Assembly (NCBI GenBank): GCA_019096065.1 | Contig: JAGUCH010000004.1 | Location: 9,362,001-9,426,000, forward strand | Origin: Paracyclopina nana | Lineage: Eukaryota > Arthropoda > Copepoda > Cyclopoida > Cyclopettidae | Direction of reading: 5' to 3' | Length of the DNA: 64,000 nt | In this document: positions 11,337 to 21,840 of the stretch, in pieces | How positions within the stretch are numbered: position 1 is the first letter of the stretch | Layout of the letters: each line of letters opens with the position of its first letter | Made by a program: the position numbers and the translations under genes | Notes under the pieces: generated by a model | The model's input: the letters and a program-made list of their open reading frames with translations, nothing else | Database searches by the model: none | Told to the model about the DNA's origin: nothing

Positions 11337-12677
11337 CTACAACCGGGTCGGGTCGTTTCCCGCCGGCGTATTCCCCGATGCCTCCGACTCGGCCTCAGGG
11401 CCGGCCTCACTAATCTCGTTGACCTTGGGTCGCTTGCCGGAGGACTGCTTGCCGCCGGACTGGCCGGAGTCAGAGGACCGCTTCCGGTCCGAAGGCTGGG
11501 CCGACCCCCACTTGCCTGAGGGCGAAGAGCGTGGCTGCAGCTGGCTCGCTGCCTTGTACCACTTGTTGATCTTGGGGTTGTAGCGGTTGTTGCGCTTGTC
11601 CCGCTCGAGGGCGCGGCACTCGGCCCGGCGATGGCCTTTCCGCTCGCAGTAGAAGCACATGATGTCGGCGTCGGCATCAGAGGAGTGCAGGGCGGCCACC
11701 CGGCCTTTGCTTTGCCCAATGGTCATCCAGCACTCGGCTTGGCAGGCCGCCTCCAGGGCATCGGCCATGGTGGTGAACTTGTGGCCGGCGAGGCCCATCA
11801 CCACGTCCTTACGGTGCATCTTGGTGACGAAGATGCGGATGAGGTCGGGGTATGTCTCGACCTCCTTGGCGAGCTCCGGTCTGGCTCGAACAAAGATGCT
11901 CCTCAGACGGGCATGCCATTGCGGAATAGCCTCGTCCGCCTTCTGCTGGGCGGTTTCCAGGGCGATACGGGCCACCTGAGAGGATGTGGCGGTGACGAAG
12001 AACCTCTCATATGCATCCAACAGGTGCATGAAGGTGAAGGCCTCGTCCCCCAGTCGGAGGTCGACCTCGTTGATCGTTCGGAGCGCCACCCTGACCATGG
12101 CATGCTTGATCTCCATCTTCTTGGTGGCCTCCGAGGCTGTCGAGCCCAAGAAGGTGGCCTCTACATGCAGGCGGAAGGTGAGCCATTTGTCGGCCTCGGT
12201 GTCCTCGAACTTCTCGAGTTTCCGTTTGCGACCGGCGCGGGCCGCGGCGGCCTCAGCTTCGAGGCGTCGGGTCTCAGCCTCTACTTGCCGCAGCTCCGCC
12301 TCTCTCTGTCGGGTCTCGAGGTCGGCATTACGTTGGGCCTCGAACCCGCGGAGGAGCTGGAGCATCATGGCTTGCACGTCTCCCGGCGCCGGGGGTGCAT
12401 TGTCCGGCCCGGTCTGGTGGGGCCGTGGGGGTCCTCCAGCGGCGTCACCGCTCCCCCCTGATGGCGTGCCCTGTCGTGGGCGAGCCCCACCCTGGGCCCC
12501 AAGGAGGTTGCCTCCCTGGGCCCCGCCAATCCCGGAGGGCGCGAGGACTTCGACCTCTTCTAGGCGTGAGCCGGCGAGGTGACCCGCGTCGGGGAGATTC
12601 TCGGGATCTTCATCAGCGGAAGATGGGCGGCGAATCGGCGGTGATCGGAGCATGATGATACCTAATGTTCTATACAA
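11337..12677 (-). CDS. gag: Gypsy gag
   Basis: A 446-codon frame. The N-terminal part is low-complexity, rich in Gly, Pro and Gln. A coiled, charged segment follows (ETRQREAELRQVEAETRRLE), then a capsid-like helical region and one CCHC zinc knuckle (CFYCERKGHRRAEC, C-X2-C-X4-H-X4-C), and a basic Ser/Gly tail. This is the layout of a Ty3/Gypsy Gag that packages element RNA. It stands directly upstream of the protease in element orientation. Confidence 0.9.
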   Translation of the reverse strand: MYRTLGIIMLRSPPIRRPSSADEDPENLPDAGHLAGSRLEEVEVLAPSGIGGAQGGNLLGAQGGARPRQGTPSGGSGDAAGGPPRPHQTGPDNAPPAPGDVQAMMLQLLRGFEAQRNADLETRQREAELRQVEAETRRLEAEAAAARAGRKRKLEKFEDTEADKWLTFRLHVEATFLGSTASEATKKMEIKHAMVRVALRTINEVDLRLGDEAFTFMHLLDAYERFFVTATSSQVARIALETAQQKADEAIPQWHARLRSIFVRARPELAKEVETYPDLIRIFVTKMHRKDVVMGLAGHKFTTMADALEAACQAECWMTIGQSKGRVAALHSSDADADIMCFYCERKGHRRAECRALERDKRNNRYNPKINKWYKAASQLQPRSSPSGKWGSAQPSDRKRSSDSGQSGGKQSSGKRPKVNEISEAGPEAESEASGNTPAGNDPTRL

Positions 12678-14147
12678 AAGGGTCAGCTTAAGCGTGCAAG
12701 CAATCGAAAGTGTTGCGTTTTTTTACCAGCAGTGAGATGGTGCAAAGCGAGAAGATTGGGGGTGCAATAGTCTTGGGAGCTTCCAAAGAACTGGGCTCGA
12801 CCCCCCGATCAGCTCTCTTTTTATTGTCACCAGATCAGCGCAACGGCCGCTCTCACGGCCAGCAGGGGAATTCTGGCCCCTCTGATAAATTGTTTTAAAA
12901 CGACTCTCTCTCAAGATTGTTTACAAGATCTGGTTTACGACCGGTGATTTAGGCGGCCAATTTTAGCTATTTAGCTATTAGCGAAGCTTCATTAGCAACA
13001 GGATGCGAGATTTAGTTTACAACTTCTTGCAGCTGCAAACAGCAGTCGATCTCCCTTGTTACTAGGAGTAACCTTGGGAATGGGGCCATAAAGAGGCCAG
13101 CGGCTTGGTCTGTTTGCGACCGTATTTGCGCGACACAATGCCGGTCTCCGAGTGACCATTTATGGCCATATTTTGTGCCTGATAATCTCAAATCTCGAAA
13201 GTGACCGTGAGCGGATTAGCGATAAGCGGTTGAGCCGACCCATCTACAGGTCAAGGGATTAACTTCCCTATTGATACGTTGCTCAGCGATCCCTGACTGA
13301 TCCTCAAGAGCCAAGCCTTTTCCGGCCTTCGCCTGGCGGCCCGCCGCTGGGGTCCGCCTGACGGCTTCCCGAGGTGTACTTCTCGGGGGTAATCGATAGT
13401 CGTGGCCTGATTTCTTTCTGACTGCGCGCGCGCGCAGTATTTGGGAGCGTGTAGTTAGTTGTTGTTTATTGATCTTAATGCAATCATTAACATGAATCGT
13501 TCTGACAAATGCGCGTTTTTCTGCAGAGTAACGCGGCCTCGCTGCCAAGGTTTTGATGGTGGCCTTGTTGCGAGGGCGAGGCTGTGATGGCGACTCAGGT
13601 GTCCAGCGATCTTGCTGCCTGAGGGCCCGTGCTCTCCTGGTGATGCCCGCCATTCTCTGTGGCGCAGCCTCAGCAGAGGACAAGCGAGGTGATTCTAGCG
13701 ACTCAGGTGTCCAGCGATCTTGCTGCCTGAGGGCCCGTGCTCTCCTGGTGATGCTCGCCATTCTCTGTGGCGGCCTCAGCCGAGGACAAGCTTGCTCGGC
13801 GTACGATAGCCGGCTGACAGCGTATTCGCGATTTTCTGCTATAGTGTCGCGATGCCTACTGCCACAACACCTCCATGCGATCCGGGCATACGGCCTCAGG
13901 GGACGCGCCCGACCTCGGCCTGGGGTGGATGCTGTGCTCTTTGTCATTCTGGCACGAATGCTTGACTGGCGCAAGGGTGACGACTCGCTGTCGGTGTCAC
14001 CGGTGTCTTGCTTGGACTGTGGTGTTGGCCTGCGGGTGTGGCTCCTTGCCACGCCCATTTGGTCCCATTTGGCTGTTTGCTTAGCCATATTGCTGTCCCT
14101 TATTTGCGGGTTTGTTGGGGGCGAAGGTGTCGATAACTCGGGGAGTT
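12678..14147 (-). other. Long Gypsy leader with a 290-codon basic frame
   Basis: The leader between 5' LTR and gag is about 1.5 kb, long for a Gypsy element. It holds an open minus-strand frame at 13216-14088 (290 codons), strongly basic and rich in Arg, Ala and Ser, with no known domain. Within it a segment of about 95 bp is duplicated at 13591 and 13699 (108-bp spacing), giving the protein repeat TRRARALRQQDRWTPES. The antisense frame (13553-14173) is also open, as expected in GC-rich DNA, so coding status is uncertain. A packaging or untranslated leader is the simpler reading. Confidence 0.5.
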
Positions 14148-14165
14148 GTCCTCAGCACCGAGCCA
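14148..14165 (-). promoter_or_regulatory. Candidate primer-binding site of the Gypsy element
   Basis: Three bases inside the 5' LTR the minus strand reads TGGCTCGGTGCTGAGG, beginning with the TGG expected to pair with a tRNA CCA end. I cannot name the tRNA. Confidence 0.55.
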
Positions 14166-14168
14166 ACT

Positions 14169-14366
14169 TGTAGGAGGTTCGTATAGACCCCCCGAGGATG
14201 ACACGCGCGCCCGCGGGTAGCGATAGAAGAACTTGCTACTAGAAACTAGTCGAGGTGTTTACTCGAGTGCGTCCGTTTATTAACTGCTGTACAATTCATT
14301 TTCACCGGGACCAGGCGCTCACTGCGCGCCCATAGAACACACCCGTGTACCCGCGTTCCTGCTACA
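14169..14366 (-). repeat. Gypsy LTR (5' LTR in element orientation)
   Basis: 198 bp, identical to 6330-6527. It should contain the element promoter, but I see no clear TATA box. Confidence 0.95.
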
Positions 14367-14985
14367 TTTTGCATGTATAATTCAGTTAACTAATTCGTCT
14401 CAGTTCATATTACTACACATAAATAGCTCTGATGTTTAACTTTATCAAGTGACACACATTATAAAGTATTTTATAAGGTGTGTTGCTCCTCTGTTTGACC
14501 AGAGACCATGATTTTGTCCAAGAAGTAAATCCCATTGCAGAAAAAAGGAGAAAAAATGCTTTGTTCATGTATGGGGATCGAACCCTAAACATTTAGATTA
14601 GGAGACTGGCGCTCCATTGACTGAGCTATTGATACAGTTTGAAAAATTTTGTTAGGACTCCTTTTTAGAGTAGAGTCTCTATCAGAGATACCAGACAAAA
14701 CTTGATCCAACAGATCTTTTAGCTCAAAAAAGTGCTAAGTTCAAAATGCACAATTTTTAATTGATTGATTAACACTTTCAAATAGTCTTACCCTACTGAG
14801 GGCCTCTCAACCCTAGCCTTCAAACTAATGGATCAGATGCTAAGTCGAGATTGCCTGGTCGGTAACTTCATTAACATTTGAAAATTACTTTCCAATATAT
14901 AAAATCGTATATATATGGAAACAAATTTTAAAACAGGCTTACAAAATATCTGAGCTCATTTTACTAAGTAAAAATCTTGTAGCAT
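14367..14985 (-). repeat. Right arm of the foldback element
   Basis: Diverged reverse complement of 5446-6094, starting gcatgtataattcag and ending near ttttactaagtaaaaatct. It includes a minus-strand tRNA-like head at about 14570-14640, whose box B reads gggttcgatccc on minus. A further short direct copy of the outer arm end lies at 15029-15094, directly before the SINE. Confidence 0.8.
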
Positions 14986-15094
14986 TACTTGGCTCTCCCA
15001 AGCTCGAGCCCGCAAAGTGGCCACTCAATTTTTACTTTATAAAATTTGCTCAGCTATTTTATTAGCTTGTTTTATAAATTGATTACATATATAA

Positions 15095-15296
15095 CTGGTG
15101 GCTCAGTGACAGAGTGTCAGATTGCAATGCAGTCAGACCCAGGTTCAAATCCCGGTACAGGCTGTTCTTTTTCTGTCTTTTTCTGGATTGCAATTTACTT
15201 CCTGGTCGATATCCTGGTGCAGTTTCCTGTGTCAAACGGGGGAGCGACATAGGTCACAGCGAAATGTGGAGGGCGGGCCTTCGGCCCGCCCTCCAA
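15095..15296 (+). repeat. tRNA-derived SINE with hairpin tail, copy A1
   Basis: The head carries box A-like tggctcagtgacagagtg and box B ggttcaaatcc (15142-15152). The body contains tggattgcaatttacttcctgg and cgatatcctgg. The 3' end (15268-15294) is a perfect 12-bp hairpin: ggagggcgggcc, ttc, ggcccgccctcc. The same head, body and tail recur at 48008-48238. SINEs of this type are transcribed by Pol III and mobilised by a partner LINE. Confidence 0.8.
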
Positions 15297-15435
15297 TTAT
15301 ATTGAAGTAAAATATCGCTGTGACAAATCTATCGTAATGGCTTGAAAGTAATGTTGGTTTTCTGTTTCAGCTTGACAAAGCCAAATTTGGTCAAAAAGTG
15401 GGCAAAAACGTCCAAAAAACGCGGGTTGTCTAAAA
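15297..15435 (+). repeat. Unit of the approximately 180-bp 'A' repeat
   Basis: Runs from gaagtaaaatatcgctgtgac through cttgacaaagccaaatttgg to gtccaaaaaacg. It is homologous in the same orientation to the units at 18830-19380. Confidence 0.75.
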
Positions 15436-15605
15436 CCCGCACCGACCCGCACCGACCCGCACCGACCCGCACCGACCCGCACCGATCCGCACCGATCCGC
15501 ACCGATCCGCACTGACCCGCACCAAGCCGCACCGACCCGCACCGACCCGCACCGACCCGCACCGACCCGCACCGACCCGCACTGACCCGCACAAACCGGC
15601 ACCAT
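15436..15605. repeat. 10-bp GC-rich minisatellite (accgacccgc)
   Basis: About seventeen copies of the decamer ccgcaccgac with few variants. Three overlapping open frames on the minus strand (GRCGSVRVGA) only translate it. The same decamer in opposite orientation is at 18692-18800. Confidence 0.95.
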
Positions 15606-15639
15606 ACCGCACAAACCAACAGAAAACAAAAAAAGCTTT

Positions 15640-16065
15640 AAAAAGGTTGCTGCCAGCATGAACTTTTAAGCAAAACTTCAAAAGCAATTTCAAACCCGCG
15701 CCAAGAAGTAACTTTTTTCAAAGTGGTTACTGCAAAAGTTAGCTGGTAGCTTGACCTTTCATGAACAACTGGCCTTTTTGGCCTTTGCAAGAAAAGTTAC
15801 TGCCGTGGCAGGCACAGAAAGAGCCATTTCTGCTCTCCTATGTAGCTAAGCAAAACTTCAAGTGCAATTTCAAACCCGCGCCAAGAAGTAACTTTTTTCA
15901 AAGTGGTTACTGCAAAAGATAGCTGGTAGCTTGACCTTTCATGAACAACTGGCCTTTTTGGCCTTTGCAAGAAAAGTTACTGCAGTGGCTGGCCAAGAAA
16001 GAACCATTTCTGCTCTCCTATTTAGCAAAGCAAAACTTCAAGTCCAATCAGCAGTTGGGCCTAGA
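15640..16065 (-). repeat. 178-bp satellite, reverse orientation
   Basis: About two and a half units on the minus strand relative to the array at 16790. They share landmarks such as gcgccaagaagtaactttttt, ctggcctttttggcctttgc and gccatttctgctctcct. Confidence 0.9.
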
Positions 16066-16089
16066 GATGCCTCAAAGTAATTTTTTGAC

Positions 16090-16187
16090 TCTAATAGTTC
16101 CCAACTGCCTCAGCAAAAGTTAGGCCCCAAGAAAAATCCCTGAGAGGTCGGGAAAAATTTGAGAACTGAGCTACTATTTTTCATCTG
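16090..16187 (+). repeat. Dispersed repeat (caaaagttaggcccc family)
   Basis: About 95 bp with homologues at 45600-45680 (same strand) and 57650-57750 (reverse complement). Shared words are caaaagttag-ccc, aaatccctga-aggt and tttgagaac. Confidence 0.65.
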
Positions 16188-16690
16188 AGCGTAGGATTGA
16201 ACCCTTTTTTAGTAAAATATGTCTTATTACCTACCGGTAAACCGTAACCGCAAATCCTGGGTGTGCCTTCAATTTCCAAATGCTTCTCAGCTTTTTCTCA
16301 TACCAGGATTTATTTTTTCCTTGAAAATAAAGAGTCTCCCGACTCACTATTAAGCTAAAAACGATGCCACTCGATTTACTTAAAAACTAAGCCGCAAATC
16401 AGGAACCTGGGACTGTGTTGCTTGGGCGCCTCCACCTGCCTTCCCGGTGGAAGTCACATGTATAAGATGAGCAGTAAATACATGGCTATACTCTAGTAAA
16501 CATCTCTATGCATTATCTCGTATGAGCTTTGCTTGTCGGGCTAACAGGGTGTTCAAACTCCCACACTTGCATAGTACAGCATCAAGTTTTTAGAACGGGA
16601 TAGTCTTGGAATTTCAAGCCCACAAGGATTTGCGATTACTGGTAGAGAATAAGACAGATTTTACTAAAAAAGAGTTCAATCCGTGAGTTT
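16188..16690. repeat. Small foldback element with tRNA-like heads in both arms
   Basis: Sequence 16188-16275 is the diverged reverse complement of 16605-16690. Each arm contains a tRNA-like module: on minus, ggatttgcggttac to gggttcaatcc for the left arm, and the same on plus for the right arm. The centre holds no gene. This repeats in miniature the arrangement of the 5446-14985 foldback. Confidence 0.6.
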
Positions 16691-16789
16691 TTTGGCTATT
16701 GCCAATTTCAACATATATATCAAGTTTTTTTATAAAGGACTGGTTCTGGACCCTTTTGGACCCTTTTGGACCTAACACATGAGGTCCAA

Positions 16790-18500
16790 ACAACAGTTGG
16801 GCCTAGAAAAAGGTCATGCTTTGCTACATAGGAGAGCAGAAATGGCTCTTTCTTGGCCAGCCACTGCAGTAACTTTTCTTGCAGACGCCAAAAAGGCCAG
16901 TTGTGCCAGAAAGGTCATGCCACCAGCTATCTTTTGCAGTAACCACTTTGAAAAAAGTTACTCCTTGGCGCGGGTTTGAAATAGCACTTGAAGTTTTGCT
17001 TCTCTACATCGGAGAGCAGTAATGGCTCTTTCTGTGCATGCCATTGCAGTAACTTTGCTTGCAACGACCAAAAAGGCCAGTTGTGCCAGAAAGGTCATGC
17101 TACCAGCTATCTTTTGCAGTAACCACTTTGAAAAAGTTACTTCTTGGCGCGGGTTTGAAATTGCACTTGAAGTTTTGCTTCGCTACATAGGAGAGCAGAA
17201 ATGGCTCTTTCTGTGCCAGACTCTGCAGTAACTTTACTGGCAAAGGCCAAAAAGGCCACTTGTGCCAGAAAGGTCAAGATACCAGCTAACTTTTGCAGTA
17301 ACCACTTTGAAAAAAGTTACTTCTTGGCGCGGGTTTGAAATTGCACTTGAAGTTTTGCTTCTCTACATAGGAGAGCAGAAATGGCTCTTTCTGTGCCAGC
17401 CACTGCAGTAACTTTTCTTGCAAAGGCCAAAAAGGCCAGTTGTGCCAGAAAGGTCATGCTACCAGCTATCTTTGCAGTAACCACTTTGAAAAAGTTACTT
17501 CTTGGCGCGGGTTTGAAATTGCACTTGAAGTTTTGCTTCGCTACATAGGAGAGCAGAAATGGCTCTTTCTGTGCCTGCCACTGCAGTAACTTTTCTTGCA
17601 AAGGCCAAAAAGACCAGTTGTGCCAGAAAGGTCATGCCACCAGCTATCTTTTGCAGTAACCACTTTGAAAAAGTTACTCCTTGGCGCGGGTTTGAAATTG
17701 CACTTGAAGTTTTGCTTCGCTACATAGGAGAGCAGAAATGGCTCTTTCTGTGCCAGCCACTGCAGTAGCTTTTCTTGCAAAGGCCAAAAAGGCCAGTTGT
17801 GCCAGAAAGGTCATGCTACCAGCTATCTTTTGCAGTAACCACTTTGAAAAAAGTTACTTCTTGGCGCGGGTTTGAAATTGCACTTGAAGTTTTGCTTCGC
17901 TACATAGGAGAGCAGAAATGGCTCTTTCTGTGCCTGCCACTGCAGTAACTTTTCTTGCAAAGGCCAAAAAGGCCACTTGTGCCAGAAAGGTCAAGCTACC
18001 AGCTATCTTTTGCATTAACCACTTTGAAAAAAGTTACTTCTTGGCGCGGGTTTGAAATTGCACTTGAAGTTTTGCTTCGCTACATAGGAGAGCAGAAATG
18101 GCTCTTTCTGTGCCAGACTCTGCAGTAACTTTACTGGCAAAGGCCAAAAAGGCCACTTGTGCCAGAAAGGTCAAGCTACCAGCTAACTTTTGCAGTAACC
18201 ACTTTGAAAAAAGTTTCTTATTGGCGCGGGTTTGAAATAGCACTTGAAGTTTTGCTTCGCTTCTTAGCAGAGCAGTAATTTCTCTTTCTGTTCTAGCCTC
18301 TTCAGTAACTTTTCTTTCAAATGCCAAAAAAGCCACTTGTGCCAGAAAGGTGATGCTACCAGCTATCTTTTGCAGTAACCACTTTGAAAAAAGTTACTTC
18401 TTGGCGCGGGTTAGAAATTGCACTTGAAGTTTTGCTTCGCTACATGGGAGAGCAGAAATGGCTCTTTCTTGGCCAGCCACTGCAGTAACCACTTTGAATT
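16790..18500 (+). repeat. 178-bp satellite, forward orientation
   Basis: About nine and a half head-to-tail units of 176-180 bp, very similar to one another (gagagcagaaatggctctttct, gccaaaaaggccagttgtgcc, cttggcgcgggtttgaaattgc). Short frames inside are repeat translations, not genes. Confidence 0.95.
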
Positions 18501-18691
18501 TTGAAGTTTAAAGTTCATGCTAGCTAGCACCTGACAATTCCACTTTAAGCTATGCATTATTAAATAGTTTTGATAAAACCGCTCTTTTCATATCCATTTT
18601 TGCCAAAAAGCTCTAGCTTGCTACTAATAGAAGTGCTTTATCAGCTTTTAGTTAGTTTTTTTTTTGTTTTTTTTTTTGTTTGTGTGGTATG

Positions 18692-18800
18692 GCGCGGGTT
18701 GGTGCGGGTTGGTGCGGGTCGGTGCGGGTCGGTGCGGCTTGGTGCGGGTTGGTGCGGGTCGGTGCGGGTCGGTGCGGGTTGGTGCGGGTCGGCGCAGCTT
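18692..18800. repeat. 10-bp GC-rich minisatellite, opposite orientation
   Basis: About eleven copies of ggtgcgggtc, the reverse complement of the decamer at 15436. The right edge agcttttagacgcgg mirrors the left edge gcgggttgtctaaaacc. Confidence 0.9.
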
Positions 18801-18829
18801 TTAGACGCGGCCCAAAAAACGACATAATA

Positions 18830-19380
18830 ATGCTGAGCGAAACAGCGACAGCATTGAATGAGGCCGAAGTCAGCTGCTTTTTTATCTTAATTTAAGTAAA
18901 ATATCGCTTAGACAAATCAATTGCAATGGCTTGAAAGTGAGGTTGGATTTTCTGTTTAAGCTCGACAAAGCCAAATTTGGTCAAAAAATGTGCAAAAATG
19001 ACCAAAAAGCGACAAATTAATGCTGAGCAAAACAGCGACAGCATTGAGGTGGATATGTCGAAGTAGAATATTGCTGTGATAAATATATTAGAAAGGCTTG
19101 AAATTAATGTTGGATTTTCTGTTTCAGCTTGAATAAGCCAAATTTGGTCAAAAAATGAGCTAAAACGTCCAAAAAACGACATAACAATGCTGAGCAAAAC
19201 AGCAAAAACATAGAATGAGGCCGAAGTCAGCTGCTTTTTTATTTTGATTCAAGTAAAATATCGCTTAGACAAATCAATCGTTATGGCTTGAAAGTGAGGT
19301 TGGATTTTCTGTTTCAGCTCGACAAAGCCAAATTTAGCCAAAAAGTGTGCAAAAACGCCCAAAAATGTCAAAACACCATA
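18830..19380 (+). repeat. Three tandem units of the 'A' repeat
   Basis: Units of about 170-190 bp marked by aagtaaaatatcgcttagac, tggattttctgtttcagctc and aaagccaaatttggtcaaaa, in the same orientation as the single unit at 15297. Confidence 0.8.
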
Positions 19381-19955
19381 GAGAAACACTGAAAAAAGTA
19401 CCTAAGCGCTAAAGTAATGCCATTGATTGTTAAGGCTGCATCGTGTATTTCTATATAACTTTTAAATAATTGAACTTTGCATGGAAAGGTATCGGGATGA
19501 GGACCGAGCCTGAAAGCTCGATGCCAATTTCTGGCTCGAGCTAAATAAAACCAAAATTCTTAAATGGCACATAAAAAATCACTTTTTCAGTGCAATTTTG
19601 GGTGGCAAAAACAAGATTTAAAAAGCTAATAAAATGGCCACTTTTTCTTAATTAAGGCCTAGCTATAAAAAGCTAATTTGTTTTGGCTTGGCAAAAAATC
19701 TATTTTGTTCCATATGGCAGCAATTTTTACTGCTACACTTGAATCACGTGCACAAGAGACGTTTTTTGGACAATAATATTTTTTATGATCATTTCCTCTG
19801 TGCACCTTTTTTCTCAATTGTCTTCTTCAGAACTAGAAAACAAAATTGTTGCTTTGTACTTTTAAAAGGGATTAACTTGTTTCAATTTAGCTACATTAAG
19901 CAGGTGTGAAACCTGACCTTAATTCTTATGGCTTAACAAGAAGCTTCTTAAAATT
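19381..19955. other. Intergenic DNA, nothing recognised
   Basis: AT-rich, with a 73-codon plus-strand frame at 19688 that shows no domain or homologous motif. Confidence 0.5.
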
Positions 19956-20545
19956 GTTTTTGGAGATCAACGGATTAAGATTACAGAATTAAGACTTAAA
20001 CCTGTAGAATTAAGGCATTGAATTTAGGCTTAAGAACTTAAAAACTAAATCTAGGCTTAAAACATCACATGGCTTAAACTTACAAATTAAAGGTTTTGTT
20101 TTGAAGAATCAAGAAGGCGTAAACTTTCAATTTTAAGGGTTTAGCCAGCAATTTTGAGGCTTAAACTTGTATTTTTAGTACTTAAACTTGCGAATTCAAG
20201 GCTTAGACTTACAGCAACTTTAAGGCTTAAACTTGCAACATAAGGCTTAAAGTTTCAACTTAAGTTATAAAGTTTCAACTTAAGTCTTAAAGTTTCAACT
20301 TAAGGCTTAAAGTTTCAACTTAAGGCTTAAAGTTCCAAATTAAATTGCTTCAACTTGCAACTTTAAGGCTTAAACTTGCAACTTTAAGGTTTAAACTTGC
20401 AACTTTAAGGCTTCAACTTGCAACTTTAAGGCTTTAACTTGCAACTTTAAGGCTTAAACTCGCAACTTTAAGGCTTAAACTCGCAACTTTAAGGCTTAAA
20501 ATAATGCAAATTTAATGCTTAAACCAACTGAGTGTTAACTTAATC
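19956..20545. repeat. 20-21-bp minisatellite (aaggcttaaacttgcaactt)
   Basis: Tandem variants of cttaaacttgcaactttaagg, most regular at 20230-20510 and degenerate at both ends. Confidence 0.9.
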
Positions 20546-20649
20546 TTTTAAGTCATCCTTAGAAAGCTGTCACACCTAATTTTTTTGTTATGATTATTGT
20601 GTAAGAAAACGCTCAGTGATTTCGACGCTCGGCCCTAAACTCGTTATTT

Positions 20650-20880
20650 TTTTGCTTGCCTGTGATGTGCTCTCCTCGTGTAGATATTTTCCGTCAAATC
20701 GTTGGTGGAGCAGCTGCTTTTCAAAGGTGGAAACTCCAGGTCGAGGCCAGGTGCAAAATTTGAATACACCTGCCCATGCACCTCCACCCGGGAGGTGACT
20801 TTGATCTTGGAAAACTGAGTCCCCATTTTTAGGGCATTTTCTGCTGTTGTTGCACTGATTGCACTGCGAATTTTAAAGTG
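20650..20880 (-). CDS. Possible exon of an unknown gene (weak)
   Basis: A minus-strand open stretch of about 77 codons has protein-like composition (SAISATTAENALKMGTQF, SKIKVTSRVEVHGQVYSNF, APGLDLEFPPLKSSCSTND), unlike the repeat-derived frames around it. A weak acceptor (tttaaaattcgcag) precedes it, and the only donor candidate is a GC type (CACAG then GCAAGC). A GC-alternating tract lies just upstream. I recognise no family; this may be a chance frame in unique DNA. Confidence 0.2.
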
Positions 20881-20907
20881 ACTGATCACTCTTTGTGCTT
20901 TGCGCTT

Positions 20908-20953
20908 TAAACTGCGCGCGCGCGCTTGGATTTAGCGCGCGCGCGCGCGACTT
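20908..20953. promoter_or_regulatory. Paired alternating GC tracts
   Basis: Two runs of alternating G and C (gcgcgcgcgc at about 20916 and about 20937) separated by tggattta. Similar paired tracts occur at 42965-43018. They could form Z-DNA or mark a CpG-rich promoter for the weak minus-strand exon. Confidence 0.3.
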
Positions 20954-21049
20954 CCCATTCAATGCAGACTTCGCTGTTTTATGCTCTATGGGAATTATCG
21001 TTGGCCATTAGACCAGCACGGTGGGGAAGCACCGTGGAAAAGTCCCTTT

Positions 21050-21725
21050 TTTTAAATTTGAGTCGACTTTGGGAATTTTGGGGGAAAATTGTGAATTGTC
21101 GGGGAAATTGTGAATTGTCGGGGAAATCAGGAATTTTCGGGGACAATTCGTGAATTTTTGAGGGACAATTCATGAATTTTTGAGGGACAATCTGTCCTTT
21201 TAAAAAACTGAAATGCGCTCATTTTTAGTCAAAATCGCCCATTTTGAACAAAAATTCGTTCATTTTGAACAAAAATTGTTACTTTTAGTCAAAATTGTCA
21301 ATTTAAGCCAAAATTGTCAATTTTAGTCAAAATTGTCAATTTTAGTCAAAATTGTCAATTTTAGTCAAAATTGTCAATTTTTAGTCAAATTGCCAATTTT
21401 TAGTCAAAATTGTCAATTTAAGCCAAAGCTCCAATTTAAGCCAAAACTCCAATTCAAGCCAAAATTGTCAATATTTAGACAAAATTGCCAATATTTAGAC
21501 AAAATAGTCAATTTTTAATCATGATTGTCAATTTGTAGTCAAAAGTGGCTTTTTTCAGCCCAAACTAAACATGTTTGTCAAAAATCCTTTTTTAGGTTGT
21601 ATGCTCCATTTATGGGCCAAAAAAGTTGCTTTTTCAGCCAAAATTGGAAAAATCCAACTGAAATTGTCCAATTTCAGAAATCTATGATTAAATGTCCATT
21701 TTTCAGTCAAAACTGATCACACCTT
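21050..21725. repeat. 17-19-bp minisatellite (attgtcaattttagtcaaa)
   Basis: Begins with a GC-richer variant (ggggaaattgtgaattgtc, 21060-21190) and passes into tandem attgtcaattttagtcaaa units, regular at 21285-21520. Small frames are repeat translations. Confidence 0.85.
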
Positions 21726-21840
21726 AAAAAAAGAGGGTTTTTTACGCACCTGCTCCCACCGTGCCCGGCTGCTGGATTTCCGAGGGAAAAACGAACGGAG
21801 AGCTTGGTGGTTTTCAGTAGTGCATTACTTCAGCTGACTC

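Larger units (their letters stand above)
6330..14366 (-). mobile_element. Ty3/Gypsy LTR retrotransposon, young, nearly whole
   Basis: An 8.04-kb element on the minus strand is bounded by 198-bp LTRs (6330-6527 and 14169-14366) that start TG and end CA and look identical base for base, so the insertion is recent. Flanking T-runs (6325-6329 and 14367-14370) fit a 4-bp TTTT target duplication. Inside are a primer-binding-site candidate, a long leader, gag, a pol region with protease, reverse transcriptase, RNase H and integrase in Ty3/Gypsy order, and a polypurine tract. There is no env. It looks close to whole; pol is spread over two frames, which is either about one break or the family's usual frame change. 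The body is much richer in G+C than the host DNA. It sits inside a foldback repeat. Confidence 0.95.

Noticed and set aside
13553-14173. 206-codon plus-strand frame
   Set aside because: Antisense to the Gypsy leader frame and extends into the LTR; open because the DNA is GC-rich and internally duplicated.
15297-15693. Three overlapping minus-strand frames (GRCGSVRVGA repeats)
   Set aside because: Pure translation of a 10-bp tandem repeat in all phases.
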